This document shows, piece by piece, positions 1-7,840 of a stretch of DNA of 58,548 nt. Location: positions 1-58,548 of the forward strand of contig JANXAS010000020.1 of assembly GCA_025062195.1 (NCBI GenBank), in the 5' to 3' direction. How positions within the stretch are numbered: the stretch's first letter is position 1; each line of letters opens with the position of its first letter. Under the pieces are notes generated by a model. It was not told the DNA's origin. It did no database searches and worked only from the letters and a program-made list of their open reading frames with translations. The stretch is from Armatimonadota bacterium (lineage in GTDB: Bacteria; Armatimonadota; Fervidibacteria; Fervidibacterales; Thermosaccharophagaceae). The translations under genes were made by a program, and so were the position numbers.

Positions 1-24
1 AAACCTGCCCGAAGAAGAAAAATC

Positions 25-77
25 GGGCGGACTTCGTCCGCCCCTACGAAAAACTTACGGGCGGATTTTGTCCGCCC
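25..77. repeat. Two tandem GGGCGGA hairpin repeats
   Basis: Two short perfect inverted repeats lie side by side. GGGCGGAC-TTC-GTCCGCCC is at 25-43 and GGGCGGA-TTTTG-TCCGCCC is at 59-77. Each is followed by CCTAC. A third perfect copy is at 8638-8657, and degenerate copies are near 19242-19261 and 53114-53135. They are outside genes. They look like members of a dispersed palindromic repeat family rather than plain terminators, because only short T runs follow the stems. Confidence 0.7.
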
Positions 78-99
78 CTACTCTTTTGGGTCATCCGGC

Positions 100-1380
100 T
101 TAAGTGACAGAAACGATGACTTCGTTGTGAATCATCCCAACATTTTTAGGCACAGTTAAAGCCAAGATGGAACGAATCTCTTCACGACTTTCACTTGATT
201 CAATAAGGTATCGTCCACGATACCAGAGTCTGACATCGCCACCGTTGTCAAGCAAAACTGCATCCTGCACTTTGAGTTGGGTGAGGAACTGCTGTGCGTA
301 AGGAAGGGTCGTGCCTTCCCTTCCTGACTTGCCAGGGAAGATAATAAACCCGCACGAACCATCTTCCCAACGAACGAAAATGTTGTGTGGATAAACTGCC
401 TTCTTGAAGAATATCTCCAAGTGCCCGTTGATGAAGCGAACTTCACCTTCACAGAGTGGGTGGCTGTCGTCAACAAGATGATAGCCTGCACCTTTCAAGG
501 CTTCGTTGAGCAAACCTTCCATCGTCTCAGCCACACGAAGGAGGACGGTGGAATCACCAAGGTTTTCACTTTCCTGCAAAATACCTTTTCCCTTGAAGAA
601 AGTGGAAGCATTTTCAAAAGCAGTTGGATTTTCCCTTTTCATCTTGAGCCAACCTGAGACGGTAAGCGGAATTATGGTTTGTTCATCGGCTTGTGCTTCC
701 AGTCGGACATGAACTGGTTGACAAAGAGCCTTTCTCAAAAGACCCTGTTGAAGTTGAGCGTTCGGAACAAATAAGGCGGTGCCGTTGATGACGATGCGAA
801 GGGGCTGAACAAGGTGGCGTGTGTCATACCATTGTTCAGCAACCTGCTCCAAAGAGATTGGTTCACCATGTCTCAATAATGGCTGTCCACTGGTGGCAAA
901 TTCAATCTCGTCGGTGATGTCCTGGAGTATGCTGTCGGTCTTGCGCAAGACGATAACCCTGCCGTTTTCCCTCGCAAACCAAATGTCTTCAACTGTTACA
1001 CAACCATCTTTCCAATTGACGATGCAAGTGTAAAGTTGCTTGAAAACAGGTTCGTCGGCAAGGTGATAGAGCACTCCCATGAACCATGCGACGAAGCCGA
1101 AGTTCGCTAACAAGTTGCCGTTGCCAACGAAAGCGATGGGTTCCTCATCAGGATAGCGAGCGTTCAAGTCGGCAATGTGCTGTTCTGTGGTTTTGATGAT
1201 TCCTTGTCTCATCGCCCTCCCATCGGTAAATTCTTTGCCATCGGCACGGAATTTTGGCAGGTCGTGCTCACGGCGGATAGGCTGACCTTTGTCTTGAGCT
1301 TCGTCCACCAACAAGCGAAGGCGGAATATGTCATTGGGTTTCCAGCGGAGAATCCAAGGTTGTCTTATGGCTTCTCTCAC
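100..1380 (-). CDS. Phosphodiester glycosidase-like (NAGPA-type) protein
   Basis: A 426-residue protein of uncertain role. The last 100 residues resemble the phosphodiester glycosidase (NAGPA) domain: a G-T-T-L stretch, then AVLLDNGGDVRLWYRG, which parallels the LDGGGS core of that family, then a terminal EEIRSILALTV strand. The N-terminal 300 residues are not recognised and contain no obvious signal peptide or membrane span. The start is GTG, chosen because AAGGAGGGATG lies just upstream. It is the last gene of a five-gene minus-strand operon, 13 bases after the oxidoreductase. The family assignment rests on the C-terminal pattern only; the substrate is unknown. Confidence 0.55.
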   Translation of the reverse strand: MREAIRQPWILRWKPNDIFRLRLLVDEAQDKGQPIRREHDLPKFRADGKEFTDGRAMRQGIIKTTEQHIADLNARYPDEEPIAFVGNGNLLANFGFVAWFMGVLYHLADEPVFKQLYTCIVNWKDGCVTVEDIWFARENGRVIVLRKTDSILQDITDEIEFATSGQPLLRHGEPISLEQVAEQWYDTRHLVQPLRIVINGTALFVPNAQLQQGLLRKALCQPVHVRLEAQADEQTIIPLTVSGWLKMKRENPTAFENASTFFKGKGILQESENLGDSTVLLRVAETMEGLLNEALKGAGYHLVDDSHPLCEGEVRFINGHLEIFFKKAVYPHNIFVRWEDGSCGFIIFPGKSGREGTTLPYAQQFLTQLKVQDAVLLDNGGDVRLWYRGRYLIESSESREEIRSILALTVPKNVGMIHNEVIVSVT

Positions 1381-1393
1381 TTTTCATCCCTCC

Positions 1394-2476
1394 TTAATGC
1401 TCCCGGAATTCGTTATAATTGAAAAGTCTACATGGTTTTTCTGAGGCGAACACCACATCACACCCGTCAGGATAAAATGGCAAATTCACGGCTTTTTTGT
1501 GCGCTTCTTCCAGAAGTCTCAGCACTTGCATTGCACTCTCCACGCTGAGCAATGTTAGCGGCAATGGCACTCCGTTGGCAATGGAATTAATCAGCCTTCC
1601 GTATCCGCTATCGCGGTCGCAACACATTTCTACAAAAATGCCATCGTTTACGGCAATCAGTCTGTTAGTATCTATGTCAAGAACCGCCACACCCCTTTCC
1701 CCCTCGACTCGGATGATTTTGAGGGGATATTTTACATATTTGCCCACAGCCCCTTTCACGATGATGTCACCCGTGCTCTTACTGACAAAGAGGGCTGCCC
1801 GATAAGTGTCAGGGACACAAGCATAAGGATGCCTCGCCCATGCGGCTTGAACTGGGACAAGGTCGTTCAAGTCAAAGAACAGCGATGCGAGTGCAACGAC
1901 ATGGTGGAAGAAGTTGGTCATTCCATCAAAGTGAAAGCGTTCTTGATGCTGTGAAATCCCCTGCTCTTCAAACAATATGACCTCGAGTTGTTTCACTTTT
2001 CCAAGCCAGTATTGAGCGTTAGCATGAAGTGCAAGCACCAGCTCAAGGGTGAGGTAGTTGTCGATGATGAAAATTTGCTGCTCTGGGGTTGCAGAGCACA
2101 AAGTAGGCAAAAGCACACTTTCAACTTGGCTGACTCTCCAGCCAACACACTTCTCTGAAACGATTAATTTTGCGCCAGCCTCTAAGGCAATACAAATATG
2201 CTTGGGATGGCTGTCGCACGGCGTTTCAATCAAAACAACATCGGGCTGTAGCCTTTTTAGCTTCTGTGCCAAGCAGCTGCTGTCACTGACAGGAATAAAT
2301 GTAACGCCGTTGAAATTCTGTGCTGGTGGATGAATGTCAAAGCCAATGACATTAACTTGTTTGCTGAATTGAACCAGTTCTGGCACAACATGCTTTTGTG
2401 CATTGAAACTTGACCAGCCGATAACTGCCACGACAGGCATTTGGTGGACAGAAGCGATGGCGTGGTGACCTACCAT
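1394..2476 (-). CDS. Gfo/Idh/MocA-family oxidoreductase-like protein
   Basis: A 360-residue protein with a Rossmann-type N-terminus (VVAVIGW at about residues 14-20) and the family's DVVLIETP...HPKHICIALEAGAKLIVSEK segment at about 79-109. In typical members this is the cofactor-binding region ending in EKP; here the P is replaced (SEKCVGW). The middle has the usual alpha/beta C-domain layout, but I cannot identify a clear catalytic lysine/histidine set, so the substrate and even activity are open. The ATG has an AAGGGGGG ribosome site. It sits 13 bases before the glycosidase-like gene and after the E1-like gene, so it is probably co-transcribed with them. Confidence 0.65.
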   Translation of the reverse strand: MVGHHAIASVHQMPVVAVIGWSSFNAQKHVVPELVQFSKQVNVIGFDIHPPAQNFNGVTFIPVSDSSCLAQKLKRLQPDVVLIETPCDSHPKHICIALEAGAKLIVSEKCVGWRVSQVESVLLPTLCSATPEQQIFIIDNYLTLELVLALHANAQYWLGKVKQLEVILFEEQGISQHQERFHFDGMTNFFHHVVALASLFFDLNDLVPVQAAWARHPYACVPDTYRAALFVSKSTGDIIVKGAVGKYVKYPLKIIRVEGERGVAVLDIDTNRLIAVNDGIFVEMCCDRDSGYGRLINSIANGVPLPLTLLSVESAMQVLRLLEEAHKKAVNLPFYPDGCDVVFASEKPCRLFNYNEFREH

Positions 2477-2489
2477 CTTTAGCCCCCCT

Positions 2490-4130
2490 TTACATCACCT
2501 TTCGGTGCAGTCCTCCGGGTGCTCTCGGTTTGCCTACCGAGAGCGTCTTACTCCTCAGCGTTGTGCCCTGCTGAAGATCATCGCCAGAATGCTGATGGCA
2601 GTGAGTAGAGTTTCCACCCAGCCGCCGATCATGGCGATATTCCCGAAGACTGGGGCACCGCAACGGATCCCTCGCTGCTAAGAGGTGTGCCCTCAGGAAG
2701 TTATCCAACACACTTTGCAACCTGCAAAGACCGTCATCGCCTTGCCCTGCTAATGCGCATAAAGGGCAGCGGGAGTTGGATGGCGTAGTGCGGTGTTCAA
2801 TTGTCGGGATGCCTGCATCGTTAATTTCAAGGTGCAACCAAGTGCTCTCTCTTATGCGTGCGCCAACGAAATCTTCTAAAAGGCGCAATGCGAATCCAAC
2901 GGCGCAAGTGTTGAGGGAGCGCAATGAGCCAGCGCGTTGTTCTCGCCAATCGGGATGAGAGGTTGGAATTGAAGCACAGGGTTCAAGAAGTTCCATAAGC
3001 TCCATGCACGCTTGCTCCAGATCAGCAATGCCACCAAAGCAAACTAAGCAGCGTTCAGGAAGCACTAAACGAACATCAGCGCCCATTGAGCGGTGACGAG
3101 GCGGAGAAGCAATGCTGGGGCGGTGAGACGATGAAGCCGAAAAGTGGCTCAATGGTTGGTCGGTAACGAAGATGCCCGTGCCAATATCAATGAATGGCTT
3201 CAAATAAAGTGCAGCTAAGAAGGCGGTGGCAAGACGGGCGCTTGGGTTGTCCACGCAGCAGAAGATGAATTCACATTGCTTCAGTGCAATGAGAGCGGGA
3301 AGTGATAGCGCTGAGTCGGCGAGGCAATCAACAAAGGAGTGAGCAGGTAAGGATTTGACAAGCGCTTCCACTTTAGCGCTCCCTACATCATCCAATGCCA
3401 CCCCATTCATCTCGCCAACGTTGTGCGGTTCAAGTATGTCATGGTCAATCAAAGTAAGGTGCCTAACCCCGAGACGAGCCAGCGATGTGGCGATGAGTGA
3501 GCCGGTCCTGCCACAACCCACGATGCCAATGCGAAGCGAAATGAGCCTTCGCCATGTTCCCTCTCCCAATGCCCCGATTGTGCGTGACCAAATATCTTGA
3601 TGTGTAATGTGTGATACAGATTGCCTTTGAGCGGCAGCTGTCCTTGGGTGTAAGGTTATGCGTGGCAGCCCTGCACCGATGATGGTGAGTGTATTCAACG
3701 GCTTAACCCCATCGGGCATTTGACACATCGCAGCAATGTTGCCCAATGCTTCGCCTGTGCCAATGGCAAGGCACAGGGTCATTGAGTTGCTCTGTTGATT
3801 CAGCATGTCCAAGCAAATTGCAGCAAGGTGAGAGATGTTGCTTGAGGCGGCAACTCGCAAAATAGCGTCATCCTGTGAGAGGATGTAGCGCGTGCTGTGG
3901 ACGAGAAACTCAACACGATTTGGCAAACGGCTCAACCCGGCATAGCATGATATGATGCGGTTTTGATGAGCTGTAAGTTCGTTCATGATTTGATGCAGTG
4001 CTCTCTCTGTGATGGTGAGGGCATATGTCATTGCAGGCATGGTTGCAAAGCTATTGCGCATTTCATATGTAGCGTGCTCTTTGGAGCTGTGTGGATGGGC
4101 AGTGCATGGTGATAGCTTTATGTCAATCAC
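2490..4130 (-). CDS. E1/ThiF-like adenylating enzyme with extra N-terminal domain
   Basis: A 546-codon frame. Residues about 200-300 are a HesA/MoeB/ThiF (E1-like) nucleotide-binding domain: GIVGCGRTGS at 202-211, IDHDILEPHN at 228-237 and the family lysine near 253. Two CxxC pairs, at 361/364 and 455/458, fit the structural zinc site of MoeB/ThiF proteins. Residues 35-190 form an extra domain placed where other bacterial E1-like proteins carry a JAB/MPN peptidase domain, but no HxH...D metal motif is visible, so it is unknown or inactive. The GTG start overlaps the upstream stop (GTGA), implying translational coupling. The last 60 residues are Arg/His-rich and look out of frame; see findings. 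Confidence 0.75.
   Translation of the reverse strand: MIDIKLSPCTAHPHSSKEHATYEMRNSFATMPAMTYALTITERALHQIMNELTAHQNRIISCYAGLSRLPNRVEFLVHSTRYILSQDDAILRVAASSNISHLAAICLDMLNQQSNSMTLCLAIGTGEALGNIAAMCQMPDGVKPLNTLTIIGAGLPRITLHPRTAAAQRQSVSHITHQDIWSRTIGALGEGTWRRLISLRIGIVGCGRTGSLIATSLARLGVRHLTLIDHDILEPHNVGEMNGVALDDVGSAKVEALVKSLPAHSFVDCLADSALSLPALIALKQCEFIFCCVDNPSARLATAFLAALYLKPFIDIGTGIFVTDQPLSHFSASSSHRPSIASPPRHRSMGADVRLVLPERCLVCFGGIADLEQACMELMELLEPCASIPTSHPDWREQRAGSLRSLNTCAVGFALRLLEDFVGARIRESTWLHLEINDAGIPTIEHRTTPSNSRCPLCALAGQGDDGLCRLQSVLDNFLRAHLLAARDPLRCPSLREYRHDRRLGGNSTHCHQHSGDDLQQGTTLRSKTLSVGKPRAPGGLHRKVM
2521..2544 (-). terminator. Hairpin near the end of the E1-like gene
   Basis: A perfect 9-bp inverted repeat, GCTCTCGGT and ACCGAGAGC, with a 6-base loop. 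It falls inside the listed reading frame, but would be intergenic if the E1-like protein really ends at the TGA at 2555-2557 of the alternative frame. There is no T tract, so it may be a processing or stability element rather than a terminator. Confidence 0.4.
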
Positions 4131-4702
4131 TCTTGAGACCCCTCCTCACCTTCCTCCATCTGCATCAACAGGCGGCGCAGTTGGATTTCGTCACTTTCGG
4201 ATAACAAGCCGCGCTGCATTCCTTCTCTCAGGAGGCTGTTCAATAGTCCGCGGATTCCAATTTGGTCTGATGGCAAGTCTTCGCCTGTTTCAAGCAGGTG
4301 GCGCAAACGAGGTGAAAGATCATCCGCCAGATGTAGCAACGCGCTGATGCAGCGCTTCAGCTGTTGAAGTGTCAAGCAACCGTCTTCAAGGGGCATGAAC
4401 CAGTCCAAATAAATCTCGCCATCGCTTTGGTCGTAGCAGAAACGACCAACTTTGATTCGGTGATTCTCAACCAGCAATGTTTCTAACACTTTTGTTTTAA
4501 ACGGGTGCTCTCCCCTCACTGTGGCTAAGCTGGGCACCCTCAACAATAACCCTTCACCATTCTCCACCCTTTTCAATAGCAAATGATGAACCCCATTGAA
4601 ACCGGAAACACTAACCCAGATGATCTCTCTGTCCGGGTCGGAGATGAACTTCAACCTCGTTCCTTCCATCGTCGTTTTCAACTCGTCAAATGTCACTGCC
4701 AT
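4127..4702 (-). CDS. YbjN-like (T3SS-chaperone fold) protein
   Basis: About 191 residues. The first 140 match the YbjN pattern: alternating strands, a VENHRIKVGRFCYDQSDGEIYLDW segment in two parts (the usual N-x-x-x-x-x-G-x-F followed by an acidic turn and a strand), then the helix LTLQQLKRCISALL. The tail is acidic and helical (MEEGEEGSQE). The ATG at 4702 is chosen over a start 21 bases upstream because GGAGGTGAAAG is four bases before it. The stop overlaps the GTG start of the E1-like gene. YbjN-like folds are often binding or chaperone-like modules; a role in presenting the upstream peptide to the adenylating enzyme is inference. Confidence 0.65.
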   Translation of the reverse strand: MAVTFDELKTTMEGTRLKFISDPDREIIWVSVSGFNGVHHLLLKRVENGEGLLLRVPSLATVRGEHPFKTKVLETLLVENHRIKVGRFCYDQSDGEIYLDWFMPLEDGCLTLQQLKRCISALLHLADDLSPRLRHLLETGEDLPSDQIGIRGLLNSLLREGMQRGLLSESDEIQLRRLLMQMEEGEEGSQE

Positions 4703-4753
4703 TTTTCTTTCACCTCCAATCAAAGGCGTAATAGATTGATTTGAGATCGCAAA

Positions 4754-4776
4754 GGGCGCAGCGATGCGCTGCGCCC
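4754..4776 (-). promoter_or_regulatory. Strong intergenic hairpin between peptide gene and ybjN-like gene
   Basis: A perfect 10-bp stem, GGGCGCAGCG and CGCTGCGCCC, with a 3-base loop, in the 84-base gap. On the minus strand it is followed by only three T residues. That suggests a partial terminator or an RNA-stability element that could make the first gene more abundant than the rest of the operon. Confidence 0.55.
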
Positions 4777-4786
4777 AGTGAGATGC

Positions 4787-4972
4787 TTAATCGTGAGCGT
4801 AAGGCTCACGGCGCAATGTTTGGCGTGGCTGTGGTTGCTTTGTCGCTTTACGTTCCTCCTCCCACTGCTTTATGAGCCGCTCAATCTCGTCATCATGGAC
4901 GACGATGGGTAACTTCTGATCGTTCGTCTCGCTGAGTTTGAGGACGGGCATCTTCATCTTGACTTGAGTCAT
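4787..4972 (-). CDS. Small 61-residue charged peptide, first gene of E1-like operon
   Basis: A 61-residue protein that I do not recognise. It starts with a Lys/Met-rich segment (MTQVKMKMPVLKL), has a short predicted helix rich in Glu/Lys (DEIERLIKQWEEERKA) and ends in a Gln/Pro/Arg-rich tail (REPYAHD). It has no cysteine, no terminal GG and no signal peptide. The ATG has an excellent GGAGGTGAG site eight bases away, which is the main reason to call it a gene. It is the promoter-proximal gene of the YbjN/E1 operon and is separated from the next gene by a strong hairpin. That makes it a candidate substrate peptide for the adenylating enzyme; this is inference from context. Confidence 0.65.
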   Translation of the reverse strand: MTQVKMKMPVLKLSETNDQKLPIVVHDDEIERLIKQWEEERKATKQPQPRQTLRREPYAHD

Positions 4973-5604
4973 GGCTTCTCACCTCCCATAGGAAATACGA
5001 TTTGCTAAGGTCATAATTTCATCCGCGTGCCGGCGCTGGGATAAAGCCATCCTCTTTGAACCATGCTAACTTGAACCATGCCAATGGCAGCCTTTAGAGG
5101 GGGAAAATTTATCGGTGGAGCATAGCTCTGCCTAAAAGATTTCTTTGGCTCGGCAGTAGCATCGCCCTCGCAAGTTTTGGGGAGACTTGCCTTTCCGAGC
5201 TGCCCGCAAGAATTTGGGTGCATTTCATTCGCCCCACACATTGTCAAATAAATTTGGGTCTCATTTGCTTCGTCAGCAGCGGTTGGCTAAAGCCAGTGAC
5301 ATGGATATGCACCGACAATTTTTCGGACTAAGAGTGGCGCTGAAAAGCTTGGGTGTGGGTGGCTTGAAGTTGCCCTCGCATTAAACTGCATAACTCCTTT
5401 TGGTGAATAAAATGGCGCTCGTTGGTTGCCCGCGGAATTTTTGAGTTTACATTGTTGAGGTTATGCGGCAAACTTTATATGCCACCAATGCTATAGACTT
5501 TTCGGACGATGAGCTGATGGCAATTGGCAGCGTGAGAGTTAAACATTAAGTTATAGGGTTAGCTTACCTTTGCAGCTCAACTGCCAAAGCAGGGAGTGGT
5601 GAAT
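4973..5604. other. Intergenic region between divergent units
   Basis: This region separates the minus-strand E1 operon from the plus-strand sulfur island, so promoters of both should lie here. Short open frames exist on both strands but lack ribosome sites and recognisable protein patterns. I found no convincing -35/-10 pair, riboswitch or RNA gene. Confidence 0.5.
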
Positions 5605-6822
5605 ATGCGGTTCGTCTATCTTGATTACAACGCTACGACGCCGCTTGATGAAAGAGTGCTTGAAGCCATGATGCCCTACTTGAAGGAGCAGTATGGCAAC
5701 CCGTCAAGCATTTATCGCTTCGCGCAAAACGCAAGAAAGGCAGTTGAGGATGCGAGGGCAAAAGTGGCAACACTGCTCAACGCAAGCGAAAGGGAAATTG
5801 TATTTACAGGCGGAGGGACTGAGGCGAACAATTACGCCATAAAGGGTTTTGCGTTCGCCAATCGGCATAAGGGCAATCACATCATCACATCCCAGATTGA
5901 GCACCATGCTGTGCTCAATGTGTGCAAGTATCTTGAGGAGCGACATGGCTTTGAAGTGACCTATGTTCCGGTTGACTCATACGGTGTCGTTGATGTGGAT
6001 GCAGTTAGGGAAGCAATAAGGGATGATACGATACTTATCACCATCATGCATGCGAACAACGAGACGGGCGTCCTTCAGCCTGTTGAGGAGATTGCAAAGT
6101 TGGCTAAGGAGCGCGGCATCTGCTTTCACACGGATGCGATTCAAGTTGCTGGCAAGATGAGGGTTGATGTGCAAGCACTCGGAGTTGATTTGCTCTCAAT
6201 ATCGGCGCACAAGTTTTATGGGCCAAAGGGTGTTGGAGCGCTCTTCATACGAAAGGGTGTGCGCATTGACCCTCTGATCCATGGTGGGCATCAAGAGATG
6301 GGCAAGAGGGCTGGCACCGAGAATGTGGCTGGCATTGTCGGTTTGGCTGAGGCATTCGCGCTCGCGCATGAGGGCATGGAAGAAGAGTGGGAGCGAGAAA
6401 AGCGCCTTCGTGACAAGCTTGAGCGGGGAATACTTGAGCGCATACCAGATGTCATTGTGAACGGTCATCCGGAAAAGAGGCTCGCAAATACCCTGAACAT
6501 TGTGGTCAAGTATGTTGAGGGAGAAGCGATGCTCCTGAGCATGGATGTGGAAGGCATATGCGCATCAAGTGGCTCTGCATGCACATCGGGTTCGCTTGAG
6601 CCGTCACATGTGTTGACTGCAATGGGCATACCACACGAGTTGGCTCACGGTTCGCTGCGCTTCAGCCTCGGAAGGTTTACAACCGAAGAGGACATTGATT
6701 ATGTGCTTGATGTGCTCCCTAAAGTCGTTGAGCGCCTGCGCGAAATATCTCCGTATGGGGTTGGGAAAGAGGAGTTGGAAAGGGCTGCTGAATACTCCTC
6801 ACGCAGGAGGCAGGTGCATTAG
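5605..6822 (+). CDS. nifS: Cysteine desulfurase (NifS/IscS family)
   Basis: A PLP enzyme of about 405 residues that takes sulfur from L-cysteine as a protein persulfide, feeding Fe-S cluster and other sulfur transfer. It begins YLDYNATTPLD as the family does. It has the PLP-site helix HANNETG, the Schiff-base lysine in SAHKFYGPKG (about residue 205) and the catalytic cysteine loop SSGSACTSGSLEPSHVL (about residue 325). The loop has the long form typical of IscS/NifS group I. The ATG at 5605 is preferred over two GTG codons immediately upstream. It heads a plus-strand run with nadA and an iscU-type gene. Given the SelW-like selenoprotein gene nearby, it could also supply selenium, but nothing in the sequence separates that from ordinary desulfurase activity. 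Confidence 0.93.
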   Translation: MRFVYLDYNATTPLDERVLEAMMPYLKEQYGNPSSIYRFAQNARKAVEDARAKVATLLNASEREIVFTGGGTEANNYAIKGFAFANRHKGNHIITSQIEHHAVLNVCKYLEERHGFEVTYVPVDSYGVVDVDAVREAIRDDTILITIMHANNETGVLQPVEEIAKLAKERGICFHTDAIQVAGKMRVDVQALGVDLLSISAHKFYGPKGVGALFIRKGVRIDPLIHGGHQEMGKRAGTENVAGIVGLAEAFALAHEGMEEEWEREKRLRDKLERGILERIPDVIVNGHPEKRLANTLNIVVKYVEGEAMLLSMDVEGICASSGSACTSGSLEPSHVLTAMGIPHELAHGSLRFSLGRFTTEEDIDYVLDVLPKVVERLREISPYGVGKEELERAAEYSSRRRQVH

Positions 6823-6840
6823 TGATCACTCGCTAACTAT

Positions 6841-6881
6841 GGAGGTGTGGTGGCAACGCTGCAGCGTTGCCAAAAAGTATG
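6841..6881 (+). promoter_or_regulatory. Hairpin-spaced Shine-Dalgarno upstream of nadA
   Basis: GGAGGTG at 6841-6847 is 31 bases from the ATG at 6879, too far in linear RNA. Between them lies a perfect 22-base palindrome (6851-6872: 9-bp stem TGGCAACGC/GCGTTGCCA with loop TGCA). Folding it would leave nine bases between the ribosome site and the ATG. No other good site serves either the ATG or the upstream TTG. Confidence 0.55.
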
Positions 6882-7802
6882 GCAGCAAAAAAGGAGATTG
6901 AAGAGCTAAAGCGAATGATAGTTAAGTTGAAACGCAAGAAGGGCGCAATCATACTGGCGCACAATTATCAGCGTGAGGAAGTCCAAGATGTTGCCGACTT
7001 CATTGGTGACTCACTTGAGTTGAGCAGGACTGCAGCGCAGACGGATTCAAACTTTATCGTCTTTTGCGGTGTGCGCTTTATGGCCGAGACAGCGAAAATA
7101 CTCTCGCCGAAGAAACTTGTTGTCCATCCAGTGCCAATGGCTCGTTGCCCGATGGCAGATATGGTGACAGCCGATGACATACTGGAGCTGCGCAAAGAGT
7201 ATCCGAGGGCAAAGTTTGTGTGCTATGTCAACACGAATGCCGATGTTAAGGCAGAGTGTGATGTGTGTTGCACATCCGCAAATGCCGTTCAAGTTCTGCA
7301 GCGAATTGATGCTGATGAGATTGTCTTCGTGCCCGACAGGAACTTGGCTTTGTATGCTCGTAGGTTCGTGAAAGATAAGAGCATCATACCTTGGAATGGT
7401 TGGTGCTATGTCCATAAGCGCATAGGACTTGAAGAAGTGAAGCGCTCAAAGGAAATGCACCAAGATGCGCTCTTAGTTGTGCACCCGGAGTGTAACCCGG
7501 AAGTGATAGACATTGCCGATGAGGTCAAGAGCACCGGTGGTATGGTCAAACTTGCAAGCGAAAGCAACCATCGCAAATTCCTCATTGGCACTGAGGAGGG
7601 CTTGATACGCAGGTTGAGGCGCGAGCATCCAGACAAGATATTCATGTCGGCTGGCACGCCAAGGACATGCTACAACATGAAATTAATCACCTTGCACGAT
7701 GTCTACGAGGCGCTCATAAACGAATCTCCAGAAGTTGAGTTGCCCGAAGACATCCTGAGAAGGGCAAGGGGATGCGTTGAACGAATGTTGCAACTTGTCT
7801 GA
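6879..7802 (+). CDS. nadA: Quinolinate synthase NadA
   Basis: About 307 residues. NadA condenses iminoaspartate with dihydroxyacetone phosphate to quinolinate in NAD synthesis and needs a [4Fe-4S] cluster. The N-terminal ILAHNYQREEVQDVADFIGDSL is the family signature (given here in part: HNYQREEVQDVAD). Cluster cysteines are seen in the AECDVCCTSANAV segment, in HPECNPEV and in GTPRTCYNM. The 307-residue length is normal. The ATG at 6879 (MAAKKE) is preferred; the frame is open from a TTG at 6867. It lies between cysteine desulfurase and IscU, which makes sense for a cluster-dependent enzyme. No nadB or nadC is in the window. Confidence 0.93.
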   Translation: MAAKKEIEELKRMIVKLKRKKGAIILAHNYQREEVQDVADFIGDSLELSRTAAQTDSNFIVFCGVRFMAETAKILSPKKLVVHPVPMARCPMADMVTADDILELRKEYPRAKFVCYVNTNADVKAECDVCCTSANAVQVLQRIDADEIVFVPDRNLALYARRFVKDKSIIPWNGWCYVHKRIGLEEVKRSKEMHQDALLVVHPECNPEVIDIADEVKSTGGMVKLASESNHRKFLIGTEEGLIRRLRREHPDKIFMSAGTPRTCYNMKLITLHDVYEALINESPEVELPEDILRRARGCVERMLQLV

Positions 7803-7840
7803 GACAAGTTTAGTTGGCAAAAGGTGGGGGGCAAGCCGTC

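Noticed and set aside
4787-4972. 61-residue peptide as a Pup/UBact-type modifier
   Set aside because: It does not end in GGE or GGQ, and no PafA/Dop ligase or proteasome gene is nearby. The partner here is an E1-like enzyme.
5011-5247. 78-codon minus-strand frame
   Set aside because: No ribosome site, no family pattern, and odd composition for this genome. It is treated as a chance frame.
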